From Pseudomonas leptonychotis (GTDB lineage: Bacteria > Pseudomonadota > Gammaproteobacteria > Pseudomonadales > Pseudomonadaceae), in the NCBI RefSeq assembly GCF_004920405.1, contig NZ_RFLV01000001.1:930001-994000 (forward strand): a DNA stretch of 64,000 nt. Direction: 5' to 3'. Within the stretch, counting starts at the first letter, position 1. Each line of letters begins with the position of its first letter. Shown piece by piece: positions 56,558 through 64,000 of this stretch. Both the position numbers and the translations under genes were made by a program. Under the pieces are notes generated by a model. It saw only the letters and a list, made by a program, of their open reading frames with translations, made no database searches and was not told where the DNA came from.

Positions 56558-57004
56558 TTAGGCAGCTACAACAACAACCTTAACGGTTGCTTCAACGTCG
56601 CTGTGCAGGTGCACGGCTACGTCGTATTCGCCAAGTTGACGAATAGTGCCGTTCGGCAGACGCACTTCAGCTTTAGCCACTTCAACGCCAGAGGCGGTCA
56701 GGGCTTCAGCGATGTCGTGAGTACCGATAGAGCCGAACAGTTTGCCTTCATCGCCCGCGGTAGCGGTGATGGTGACTTCCAGTTCAGCCAACTGAGCAGC
56801 ACGGGATTCAGCGTAAGCTTTCTTCTCGGCAGCCAGTTTTTCCAGCTCGGCACGACGTGCTTCAAACGCAGCCACGTTGGCTGGGGTTGCAGCAGTTGCT
56901 TTGCCGAATGGCAGCAGAAAGTTACGACCGTAACCGGACTTAACGTTCACTTTATCGCCCAGGTTGCCCAGGTTGGCGACTTTTTCCAGCAGGATCAGTT
57001 CCAT
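56558..57004 (-). CDS. rplI: 50S ribosomal protein L9
   Basis: Ribosomal protein of 148 aa, the usual size. It starts [32 protein letters not shown]. The long central helix links the two globular parts. It is part of the rpsF-rpsR-DUF2232-rplI order and is followed by a strong terminator. Confidence 0.98.
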   Translation of the reverse strand: MELILLEKVANLGNLGDKVNVKSGYGRNFLLPFGKATAATPANVAAFEARRAELEKLAAEKKAYAESRAAQLAELEVTITATAGDEGKLFGSIGTHDIAEALTASGVEVAKAEVRLPNGTIRQLGEYDVAVHLHSDVEATVKVVVVAA

Positions 57005-57025
57005 TTGGTAATAACCTCTTAACTT

Positions 57026-57919
57026 TTAACCTTCACCGTTCGCAGGGCCCGAGCCTTGTTTGCGCTCAAAGCGACCACGAAAATCAAGCAGACTGTCGAC
57101 AATGGCCAAAACCACCAGTAACGGATAGGTCAGCTGCATAAACAGCAACAGCGTGATGTACAACCCAACCAACCAAAACTTGCCTAGCCGACCTTGCGCG
57201 ACCACCCCATGCAACAGGGCAATACCCGCAAACGCTAACGGCACACTGCACAACGGCGTCAGCATGGCCATTTGCGGGCCCAGATTGGGCCCCAACAGCA
57301 TGCCTACCAGCAGCAACATCGCCAGCGGGGTCGGGAGGCGTAGCGCGCGAAACTCACGGCCGAAACCACCCGGGTTATACAATTGCGCCTGCCAGAAGCG
57401 CCCAAGCATCAGGCTCAACAGACTGACTATCTGCAACAACGCCGCGATCAAACCAGTCAGCACTGGTGCAATCAGGCTATCCAAGCGCGCTCGCTCATCC
57501 ACCGACATTTGTTGGTGGACCCCTTCGAGCATTTGCGGCATGAGCTTTTGCAACTCAAGCGCCATTGCCTCGATGGGTTCGCGGAACACCGCGCCCAAAA
57601 CCAGCCCATACACCAGGCCCAATGCCACACTGCAAAGCAGCACACGATTCCAGGACAAATTGGCGCGTAGCAACAACGCCAACCCCAACGCACCGAGCAA
57701 CACCAATAAGGTGCGCGGTTCGCCGAAATACCACCAGCCAATGGCCGGCAGCAGAGCCCAGGCGAGGATGCCAATGGCATCACTCCAACCGCGCCGCAGA
57801 AGCACCAGGCTTCCAGCGGCAGCACTCAACCAGAACAGCAGCGGCAATGCCGCAGAAACAACCACTACAAGAGTGGCCTGCATACGGCCGCGCATAATGA
57901 ATTCAGCTAAGGCGCGCAT
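57026..57919 (-). CDS. DUF2232 family membrane protein
   Basis: Protein of 297 aa with about eight membrane helices, located between rpsR and rplI. DUF2232 (YybS-like) proteins of unknown role occupy this same spot in other pseudomonads and in several Firmicutes. A long helix-rich loop lies near residues 105-150. The start at 57919 has a weak ribosome-binding site; a later ATG nine codons in is possible. Confidence 0.88.
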   Translation of the reverse strand: MRALAEFIMRGRMQATLVVVVSAALPLLFWLSAAAGSLVLLRRGWSDAIGILAWALLPAIGWWYFGEPRTLLVLLGALGLALLLRANLSWNRVLLCSVALGLVYGLVLGAVFREPIEAMALELQKLMPQMLEGVHQQMSVDERARLDSLIAPVLTGLIAALLQIVSLLSLMLGRFWQAQLYNPGGFGREFRALRLPTPLAMLLLVGMLLGPNLGPQMAMLTPLCSVPLAFAGIALLHGVVAQGRLGKFWLVGLYITLLLFMQLTYPLLVVLAIVDSLLDFRGRFERKQGSGPANGEG

Positions 57920-57955
57920 GCGATCTATCCCTTACTTCTTGTCGAACATCTGGTC

Positions 57956-58186
57956 TCAGCGGCCGTGGCTGTCGGTGTAAGGCAGCAGGGCCAGGAAGCG
58001 GGCGCGCTTGATAGCGGTAGCCAGCTGACGCTGATAACGAGCCTTAGTACCGGTGATACGGCTAGGAACGATCTTGCCGGTTTCCGAGATGTAAGCTTTC
58101 AGCGTGTTGAGATCTTTGAAATCGATCTCTTTCACTTCTTCTGCGGTGAAACGGCAGAATTTACGACGACGGAAGAAACGTGCCAT
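57956..58186 (-). CDS. rpsR: 30S ribosomal protein S18
   Basis: Ribosomal protein of 76 aa beginning [16 protein letters not shown], with the conserved [18 protein letters not shown]. It binds S6 as a heterodimer. It lies 28 bases after rpsF. Confidence 0.98.
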   Translation of the reverse strand: MARFFRRRKFCRFTAEEVKEIDFKDLNTLKAYISETGKIVPSRITGTKARYQRQLATAIKRARFLALLPYTDSHGR

Positions 58187-58214
58187 GAGAGTGGCTCCTC
58201 AATAGATCCGTGGA

Positions 58215-58637
58215 TTACTCGTCAGCGTTGTCGCTGTCGTTGTTGTCGCTGTCATCGCCATCGTTAGAATCGGCGTTTTCAGGACGGTCACGACGCTCAC
58301 GGCGCTCACTGCGGTTTTCTTCGGCCTTGAGCATCTCGGACTGGTCGATAACGGCCTCGTCGCGACGGATGACCAAGTTACGGATCACGGCATCGTTGTA
58401 ACGGAAGTTGTCTTCCAGCTCAGCCAGGGCTTTGCCAGTGCACTCAACGTTAAGCATCACGTAGTGAGCTTTGTGGACGTTGTTGATGGCGTAAGCCAGC
58501 TGACGACGCCCCCAATCTTCCAGGCGATGAATCTTGCCGCCGTCTTCTTCGATCAGCTTGGTGTAACGCTCAACCATGCCGCCGACTTGCTCGCTCTGGT
58601 CCGGGTGAACCAGAAAGATGATTTCGTAATGACGCAT
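58215..58637 (-). CDS. rpsF: 30S ribosomal protein S6
   Basis: Ribosomal protein of 140 aa: a normal S6 core ([18 protein letters not shown] to about residue 105) followed by a long charged tail. The tail starts with Arg/Glu residues and ends in a low-complexity Asp/Asn/Ser segment encoded by imperfect 12-base repeats. RimK adds glutamates to S6 in related bacteria. First gene of the S6-S18-DUF2232-L9 operon, with a good TAAGGAG ribosome-binding site. Confidence 0.98.
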   Translation of the reverse strand: MRHYEIIFLVHPDQSEQVGGMVERYTKLIEEDGGKIHRLEDWGRRQLAYAINNVHKAHYVMLNVECTGKALAELEDNFRYNDAVIRNLVIRRDEAVIDQSEMLKAEENRSERRERRDRPENADSNDGDDSDNNDSDNADE

Positions 58638-58658
58638 AAATGCTCCTTACGGGTTGTA

Positions 58659-58682
58659 GCCTGCCGCAAAATGCGGTCAGGC
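58659..58682 (-). promoter_or_regulatory. Hairpin in the rpsF leader, candidate S6:S18 autoregulatory site
   Basis: Read on the minus strand: GCCTG, a bulged A, CCGC, loop ATTTT, GCGG, CAGGC. It ends 22 bases before the rpsF ATG. Known S6:S18 leader motifs contain an exposed CCG near this position; here the CCG lies in the stem beside the bulge, so the assignment is uncertain. Confidence 0.45.
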
Positions 58683-58758
58683 AAGGAGTGAATTTCACTT
58701 GTTTGTCTTGCTGAAACAGGAAGGCGCGAATACGCCTGCCGTAGCGGCAAGGGCCGAC

Positions 58759-58787
58759 ATTCTAGTGAGGCGCCCCGCCACATGCAA
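58759..58787 (-). promoter_or_regulatory. Sigma-70 promoter of the rpsF operon
   Basis: On the minus strand -35 TTGCAT and -10 TAGAAT are 17 bases apart and followed by the GC-rich discriminator GTCGGCCC. The start site would give a leader of about 115 bases before rpsF. Confidence 0.7.
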
Positions 58788-58854
58788 GGTGAACTGGTGA
58801 TTATTTGAACAACTAAGCGCGAGCGAGAGAGTAAACCGCTGACCACTCAAGTAG

Positions 58855-58878
58855 ACCGAGCGCCCTGGAGCGCTCGGT
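58855..58878 (-). terminator. Hairpin after rlmB
   Basis: A 9-bp perfect stem, ACCGAGCGC / GCGCTCGGT, with a 6-base loop lies just after the rlmB stop. The tract after it is poor in T. Confidence 0.6.
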
Positions 58879-58885
58879 ATCTACA

Positions 58886-59641
58886 CTACTTCTTCTTGCT
58901 GCCAGCCTTGCGCTGACGCAATGCCTCGAACAGGCAAACCCCGGTCGCCACCGAGACGTTGAGGCTGCTGACGCTGCCCGCCATCGGTAGCTTGACCAGG
59001 TAATCGCAGTGCTCGCGGGTCAGCCGGCGCATACCTTTGCCTTCTGCACCCATGATCAGCACGGTCGGCCCAGTCAGGTCGTGGTCGTATACTTCCATCT
59101 CCGCCTCGCCAGCAGTACCAACCACCCATAGACCGCGCTGCTGAAGCTTCTCTAGGCTGCGCGCCAGGTTGGTGACTGCGACCAACGGGATAACCTCCGC
59201 CGCGCCACAGGCCACCTTGCGCACGGTGGCGTTAAGCGTGGCGGACTTGTCCTTCGGCACGATCACGGCCAAAGCACCGGCCGCATCGGCAGTACGCAGG
59301 CAAGCGCCGAGATTATGCGGATCAGTCACACCATCGAGCACCAGAATCAGTGGAGCACCTTCGCTGCGATCCAGTAACTCCTCAAGCATGGCCTCACCCC
59401 AGACTTGGCTGGGGCTTACATCAGCGACCACGCCTTGATGCACACCCTCGACCCAGGAGTCCATCTCGCGGCGCTCGCACTGGCCAACCGAAACGCGCGC
59501 ATCTGCCGCCAAGGCCAGCAGCACCTGCACCCGCGGATCGTTACGCCCTTCAGCAAGCCAAACCTGCTTGACCCGCTTCGGGTGATGCCGCAGCAAAGCC
59601 TCTACGGCATGGACGCCGTAGATTTTTTCCAACTGACTCAT
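58886..59641 (-). CDS. rlmB: 23S rRNA (guanosine-2'-O-)-methyltransferase RlmB
   Basis: SPOUT-family 2'-O-methyltransferase for G2251 of 23S rRNA, 251 aa. The N-terminal L30-like substrate domain is followed by motifs 1-3: LDGVTDPHNLGACLRTADAAG, VLIMGAEGKGMR and LPMAGSVSSLNVSVATGV. The ATG overlaps the rnr stop by four bases, so the pair is translationally coupled. Confidence 0.97.
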   Translation of the reverse strand: MSQLEKIYGVHAVEALLRHHPKRVKQVWLAEGRNDPRVQVLLALAADARVSVGQCERREMDSWVEGVHQGVVADVSPSQVWGEAMLEELLDRSEGAPLILVLDGVTDPHNLGACLRTADAAGALAVIVPKDKSATLNATVRKVACGAAEVIPLVAVTNLARSLEKLQQRGLWVVGTAGEAEMEVYDHDLTGPTVLIMGAEGKGMRRLTREHCDYLVKLPMAGSVSSLNVSVATGVCLFEALRQRKAGSKKK

Positions 59642-62184
59642 GACTTCGCCTTACGCTTGCGTGGCCCACCAGAAGCCGGCGCACCACCAGCCGCCGCACC
59701 CTTGCGGTGTGCACCAGGCTTACCTGTCTTGGCAGCGGGCTTGGCTGACTCACCCTTAACCGAGCTTTTGCCTGCCTTGCTTTTCGAGTCACTGAGCAGG
59801 GATTTTTTCAGTGCACGGCTCTTCTCTACATCGGTATTACCCGGCGCTGCACGCTCACCACGACGCCCGGTTTTACCCGCCGCGGACTCGAAACCGCCTC
59901 GACGCGCACCGGCTGGCGCCACAGCTTTGCCTTCGGCCAATTCAAAATCGATCTTGCGCTCATCCAGATCAACGCGCATGACCTTCACTTCAACACTGTC
60001 ACCCAAACGGAAGCTGCGCCCTGAGCGCTCGCCCGCCAAACGGTGGTGCACCGGATCGAAGTGATAGTAATCACCCGGCAAGGCGGTGACGTGCACCAGC
60101 CCTTCGACATAAATGTCTTTCAACTCGACAAACAAACCGAAGCCGGTCACGGCGGTAATCACCCCGGGGAAGGTCTCCCCAACACGGTCTTTCATGAACT
60201 CGCACTTGAGCCAGTTCACCACATCGCGCGTCGCCTCATCGGCACGACGCTCAGACATCGAGCACTGCTCGCCAAGCTGCTCGAGAATTGCGTCGTCGTA
60301 CGGATAGATCCGCGCACGCGGCATGATCGTCGCACCGGCACGCTTGACGTGTGGAGTGTCCAGCTTGGAACGCACCACACTGCGAATCGCACGATGGATC
60401 AGCAGATCCGGGTAACGGCGAATCGGCGAGGTGAAGTGCGCATAGGCCTCGTAATTCAAACCGAAGTGACCCTGATTGTCGGCGCTGTACACCGCCTGAC
60501 TGAGCGAGCGCAGCATCACGGTCTGGATCAGGTGGTAGTCCGGACGCCCACGAATGCTCTCCAGCAGCAGTTGGTAGTCCTTAGGCGACGGACCATCCTT
60601 GGACTTGCCGCGGTGCAGCGACAGACCCAGCTCAGTGAGGAACGCCTTGAGTTTTTCCACGCGCTCTGGCGGCGGGCAATCATGCACGCGGTACAGCGCC
60701 GGAATTTCATGCTTTTGCATAAAGGCGGCAGTGGCGACGTTAGCAGCCAGCATGCACTCTTCGATCAACTTGTGCGCATCGTTGCGCTGGGTTGGGCGAA
60801 TCTCGGCGATTTTGCGCCCAGCACCGAAGATGATTCGGGTTTCCTGGGTTTCGAAGTCGATGGCACCGCGCTCGTGGCGCGCCGCCAGCAACACCTGATA
60901 CAGCGAATACAGCTGCTTGAGGTGCGGCAAGACTTCTTTGTACTCACCACGCAACGCCTTGCCTTCGCTGCCCTTAGGCTGCTCAAGCATGGCACTGACC
61001 TTGTTGTAGGTCAGACGTGCATGGGAGTGAATCACCGCCTCATAGAACTGGTAATCGGTCATCTTGCCGGTTTTCGAGATACTGATCTCGCAGACCATGG
61101 CCAGGCGATCGACGTGCGGGTTCAGCGAGCACAGACCATTGGACAGCTCTTCCGGCAGCATCGGGATAACCCGCTCCGGGAAGTACACCGAGTTGCCACG
61201 CACCTGGGCTTCGGCGTCCAGCGCCGAATCAATCTTCACGTAGTGGGAAACGTCGGCGATGGCGACATAAAGCTTCCAGCCGCCGGAGAACAACCGCCAG
61301 TTGCTACCGTTTTTCTCGCAGTACACCGCGTCATCAAAGTCGCGAGCATCTTCGCCATCGATGGTAACGAAGGGCAGGTGGCGCAAATCGATACGCTTTT
61401 CCTTGTCCTTCTCCTCAACTTCCGGCTTGAGCTTACGTGCTTCTTTCTCAACAGCCTCTGGCCACACATGGGGAATATCGTAGCTGCGCAGGGCAACGTC
61501 GATTTCCATGCCCGGCGCCATGTAGTTGCCAACCACCTCAACCACATCACCCTGCGGCTGAAAGCGCGTAGTCGGCCAGTGGGTGATTTTCACCTCAACG
61601 AACTGACCTTGCTTGGCGCCCGCGTTACGCCCCGGCGTTACCAACACTTCTTGCTGAATTTTCGGGTTATCGGCGACAACAAAACCGACACCACTTTCTT
61701 CGTAATAACGACCGACGATGCTTTCGTGCGCACGGAGGATCACCTCCACTACAGCGCCCTCGCGACGGCCACGCCGGTCGAGGCCGGAAACTCGCGCCAA
61801 CGCACGGTCGCCATCGAACACCAGGCGCATCTGCGCAGGACTCAGAAATAAGTCATCACTGCCGTCATCCGGCACCAGAAAGCCAAAGCCATCACGATGC
61901 CCGCTGACGCGACCCAAAATTAGGTCGAGCTTGTCAACCGGCGCATAGGTACCGCGGCGGGTATAGATCAACTGACCATCGCGCTCCATGGCGCGCAGAC
62001 GACGACGCAACGCTTCAAGCTGCTCATCAGTGGCCATGCCAAACTCATCGGCCAGCTCTTCGCGACTCGCTGGGGAGCCACGGTCAGACAAGTGCTGCAG
62101 AATCAGCTCGCGACTTGGAATGGGGTTTTCGTATTTTTCCGCTTCACGAGCGGCCTCGGGATCGAGGGATTGCCAATCGGCCAT
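59638..62184 (-). CDS. rnr: Ribonuclease R
   Basis: 3'-5' exoribonuclease for structured RNA, 848 aa. In order: a winged-helix N-terminus (about 20-85), cold-shock domains, the RNB catalytic core with TIDGEDARDFDDAVYCE near residue 280, an S1 domain (FPGVITAVTGFGLFVELKDI) and a Lys/Arg/Ala-rich tail of about 100 residues. The catalytic aspartates are present. The start at 62184 is the ATG that gives the family N-terminus. It is followed by rlmB, as in E. coli. Confidence 0.97.
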   Translation of the reverse strand: MADWQSLDPEAAREAEKYENPIPSRELILQHLSDRGSPASREELADEFGMATDEQLEALRRRLRAMERDGQLIYTRRGTYAPVDKLDLILGRVSGHRDGFGFLVPDDGSDDLFLSPAQMRLVFDGDRALARVSGLDRRGRREGAVVEVILRAHESIVGRYYEESGVGFVVADNPKIQQEVLVTPGRNAGAKQGQFVEVKITHWPTTRFQPQGDVVEVVGNYMAPGMEIDVALRSYDIPHVWPEAVEKEARKLKPEVEEKDKEKRIDLRHLPFVTIDGEDARDFDDAVYCEKNGSNWRLFSGGWKLYVAIADVSHYVKIDSALDAEAQVRGNSVYFPERVIPMLPEELSNGLCSLNPHVDRLAMVCEISISKTGKMTDYQFYEAVIHSHARLTYNKVSAMLEQPKGSEGKALRGEYKEVLPHLKQLYSLYQVLLAARHERGAIDFETQETRIIFGAGRKIAEIRPTQRNDAHKLIEECMLAANVATAAFMQKHEIPALYRVHDCPPPERVEKLKAFLTELGLSLHRGKSKDGPSPKDYQLLLESIRGRPDYHLIQTVMLRSLSQAVYSADNQGHFGLNYEAYAHFTSPIRRYPDLLIHRAIRSVVRSKLDTPHVKRAGATIMPRARIYPYDDAILEQLGEQCSMSERRADEATRDVVNWLKCEFMKDRVGETFPGVITAVTGFGLFVELKDIYVEGLVHVTALPGDYYHFDPVHHRLAGERSGRSFRLGDSVEVKVMRVDLDERKIDFELAEGKAVAPAGARRGGFESAAGKTGRRGERAAPGNTDVEKSRALKKSLLSDSKSKAGKSSVKGESAKPAAKTGKPGAHRKGAAAGGAPASGGPRKRKAKS

Positions 62185-62297
62185 TAGAGGTAATTCACCT
62201 TATCTACACAAATTCGGTTTGCCATGTGCCTATTGAAGCGCGAAACCACTGTCCAGGTCAGCCCGGCACACAGAATAAAATTTTTTAACAACAGGGG

Positions 62298-62326
62298 TTT
62301 ACAAGTAAAAACCCGATCCGTATTAT
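62298..62326 (+). promoter_or_regulatory. Sigma-70 promoter of tRNA-Leu
   Basis: -35 TTTACA and -10 TATTAT are separated by exactly 17 bases. A GCGCGCC discriminator follows the -10, the pattern of growth-rate-regulated stable-RNA promoters. Transcription would begin about 67 bases before the tRNA. Confidence 0.75.
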
Positions 62327-62399
62327 GCGCGCCACAACGACGGGAAACGATGTTATCCGAGTTGTAGTTGATCGCAAATGAGCATTTTTTGCAATCAAT

Positions 62400-62486
62400 G
62401 CCCAGGTGGTGAAATTGGTAGACACGCCAGCTTCAGGTGCTGGTGACCTTACGGTCGTGGAAGTTCGAGTCTTCTCCTGGGCACCA
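62400..62486 (+). tRNA. tRNA-Leu (anticodon CAG)
   Basis: An 87-base tRNA including the encoded CCA. The acceptor arms are GCCCAGG and CCTGGGC, the anticodon arm is CCAGC-TTCAGGT-GCTGG with CAG at 34-36, the T arm contains GTTCGAGTC, and the long variable arm is that of a class II tRNA. It reads CTG, the commonest leucine codon here. Confidence 0.96.
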
Positions 62487-62490
62487 ATTC

Positions 62491-62519
62491 AAAAAACCGA
62501 GCCATTGGCTCGGTTTTTT
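62491..62519. terminator. Terminator of tRNA-Leu, probably bidirectional
   Basis: AAAAAACCGAGCC / GGCTCGGTTTTTT forms a perfect 13-bp stem with a 3-base loop. It serves tRNA-Leu and, on the other strand, the chemoreceptor gene. Confidence 0.9.
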
Positions 62520-62590
62520 ATTGCCTGCTGATTTTTACCCACTCAAGGCCACCAAAGCAGGGGCGCTCGGCGCGCCCAGCTCTTCTGGAT

Positions 62591-64000
62591 TTAAACCCGA
62601 AATTGCCCGAGGCTGGCTTTGAGTTTCTTCGCCAACCCATCCAACACGCGTCCGCTTTGCGCCGTCGCAGCAACCGCTTCCGCCGCACGCTGCGCTTCAA
62701 TATGAATCACCTCGACGCGCCCACGCACGGCATCCGCGCCCTCAGCCTGGTGCGCAGCCGCTTCGGTCGCGGCATTAATCGCCCCGTGCACATCCTCCAC
62801 GGACTCACGCACCGATTGCTGCACCCGCGCGCTTTCGCGCAACGCAGCCAAACCCTGATCAGCCTGCTTACCCGCCTGACTAATCGCCTCAACTGCTTCG
62901 CGCGCGCCCTGCTGCAGCGCACCGATATGGGTTTGAATATCACCGGTGGACTGCTGCGTTTTGCTAGCCAGGGCCCGCACTTCATCTGCCACCACGGCAA
63001 ATCCGCGCCCACTCTCACCCGCACGCGCCGCCTCAATCGCCGCATTCAGCGCCAACAAATTGGTTTGCTCAGCGATTGAACGAATCACCGTCAGCACCAC
63101 TTCAATCTGCTCACTTTGCTTGGCCAGCCGCTCAATCACCGCCGCGCCAGTTTCCACACGGCGCACCAACTCCTCGATCGAGCCTCCCACACGCAGCGCA
63201 ATAGCCGCATTCTCATCAGCAGCCTGACGAATCGCCCCAACCCGCTGCAGCGCCTCGCGCATCGCCTGACTTTCCGCCTGCGCCTCACCGGCCATTTCCG
63301 CCAAGGCCTGCAGGCTGCCTGCCACCTCATCACGCTGGCGCTCAGCAGCCGACTCGGCAGCAGCACTGCGCGACGCCAGATGGTCAATCTCTCGACCGGT
63401 AAGCGATGCCACCTCACCCGCTTCGCGCACAATCGGCTGCAGCTTGGCGACAAAACGATTGACCGCCGCCGCCATGTCACCAATCTCATCACGGCTGTTG
63501 AGCTCAACCCGGCGCGTTAAATCACCCTCACCCGCCGCCCAGTCATTCAGCACCGCAATCAAGGTATGCAGCTTACTGACCACTCGCCGCCCCAGCACCA
63601 CGGCCAACACCAGCAGAATCAGCAGCGCCACGACCACCAGCCCCATACTGATATTCCAGCGCAAGCCTGCCGCAGCTTTCTGCACAACCTCACGACTGCT
63701 CTGCTCCATACCGCCGGCCGCCTCACGCGCAACGCTCAAACGGGACGCCAAGGCGTCTGCACTGCTGGTGGCCGCACCACTTAAACTATCTGAAACCAGC
63801 CGCCCACTGCTGTCGATCAGGCTGACGAATCGCTGATCCAGCTTCGCCAGCTCCTCATCCACCGACGCAGTAGAAACCCCCAGCAGGACCTTGCCAATAT
63901 CAGAGCCCATCGGGCTGATGCTCGCCTCGGCGATATATACACCCGGATCATTGGCCGCCGCTTGCAGCACCTTATCCAGCGCACCATCGCCCTCCCCCTT
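62591..64000 (-). CDS. Methyl-accepting chemotaxis protein, 5' end beyond the window
   Basis: Partial chemoreceptor of at least 469 residues. The frame is open to the window edge; a GTG at 63970 is an internal valine, not a start. Visible are the end of a periplasmic sensor domain ([24 protein letters not shown], Cache-like), a membrane helix ([23 protein letters not shown]), HAMP and the signalling coiled coil with the [19 protein letters not shown] tip, and QFRV at the C-terminus as in CtpL (AFRV). The ligand is unknown. Confidence 0.93.
   Translation of the reverse strand, partial: KGEGDGALDKVLQAAANDPGVYIAEASISPMGSDIGKVLLGVSTASVDEELAKLDQRFVSLIDSSGRLVSDSLSGAATSSADALASRLSVAREAAGGMEQSSREVVQKAAAGLRWNISMGLVVVALLILLVLAVVLGRRVVSKLHTLIAVLNDWAAGEGDLTRRVELNSRDEIGDMAAAVNRFVAKLQPIVREAGEVASLTGREIDHLASRSAAAESAAERQRDEVAGSLQALAEMAGEAQAESQAMREALQRVGAIRQAADENAAIALRVGGSIEELVRRVETGAAVIERLAKQSEQIEVVLTVIRSIAEQTNLLALNAAIEAARAGESGRGFAVVADEVRALASKTQQSTGDIQTHIGALQQGAREAVEAISQAGKQADQGLAALRESARVQQSVRESVEDVHGAINAATEAAAHQAEGADAVRGRVEVIHIEAQRAAEAVAATAQSGRVLDGLAKKLKASLGQFRV

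Noticed and set aside
60043..61851. A 602-codon plus-strand open frame opposite rnr
   Set aside because: Antisense shadow; RNB and S1 motifs on the minus strand are intact and explain the sequence.
62400..62600. tRNA-Leu as an occupied phage or island attachment site
   Set aside because: No integrase and no direct repeat of the tRNA 3' end were found within the window.
63970..64000. A GTG at 63970 as the start of the right-edge chemoreceptor
   Set aside because: The frame is open to the window edge and the protein would begin in the middle of its sensor domain.
1..64000. CRISPR array, prophage, complete IS element or rRNA operon
   Set aside because: No regularly spaced direct repeats, phage structural genes, transposase or rRNA sequence was seen on either strand.

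Overview
The window is chromosomal DNA from a Pseudomonas species. Evidence: GC-rich coding with a strong third-position C/G bias, a gene order that (from memory) follows P. aeruginosa PAO1 from speA to the PA4872-type lyase and again from ygiQ to rnr, and Pseudomonas-specific regulators (retS, gcbA, ctpL, nicD). The exact species cannot be fixed from the sequence alone. There is no rRNA, prophage, CRISPR array or complete insertion sequence. One tRNA gene is present.

Layout. 0-6.3 kb: a FabG4-type reductase, then on the minus strand speA, a SUI1-type factor, a NUDIX hydrolase and a DUF2333 protein. 6.5-10.3 kb: the diguanylate cyclase gcbA and the chemoreceptor ctpL, the latter behind a good Pho box. 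10.5-22.1 kb: housekeeping genes dsbD, aroQ, accB-accC, prmA, a DUF3426 protein, dusB-fis, purH and purD. 22.2-25.7 kb: retS and a MarC-family protein. 25.8-39.2 kb: a nitrogen-scavenging block made of an allophanate hydrolase behind a canonical sigma-54 promoter, a GntR regulator, the urea ABC transporter urtABCDE, and urease genes ureD, ureA, ureB and ureC with two acetyltransferases lodged between ureA and ureB. The urease accessory genes ureE, ureF and ureG are not in the window. 39.3-41.1 kb: a hemerythrin, a DksA-like zinc-finger protein and an oxaloacetate decarboxylase with paired operator-like palindromes. 41.1-47.9 kb: the least conserved stretch, with a frameshifted type II secretion F (PilC-like) gene, three periplasmic binding proteins without any transporter, two small membrane proteins and an Hsp70-like yegD. 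48.1-62.2 kb: ygiQ, nicD, alr, a VOC protein with a WYL regulator, dnaB, rplI, a DUF2232 protein, rpsR, rpsF, rlmB and rnr. 62.4-64.0 kb: tRNA-Leu(CAG) and a chemoreceptor that runs off the right edge.

How the genes work together. The urt and ure genes import and hydrolyse urea, and the sigma-54 promoter ties the adjoining allophanate hydrolase to nitrogen limitation. gcbA, retS and nicD all act on the sessile/motile decision through c-di-GMP or the Gac/Rsm pathway. rpsF-rpsR-rplI-dnaB is a translation/replication cluster and rnr-rlmB an RNA-processing pair.

Intergenic DNA is rich in short inverted repeats of at least four families. The urea/urease block alone carries elements at four gene junctions. 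One MITE-like element supplies the ctpL stop codon and one repeat supplies the ureD stop codon.
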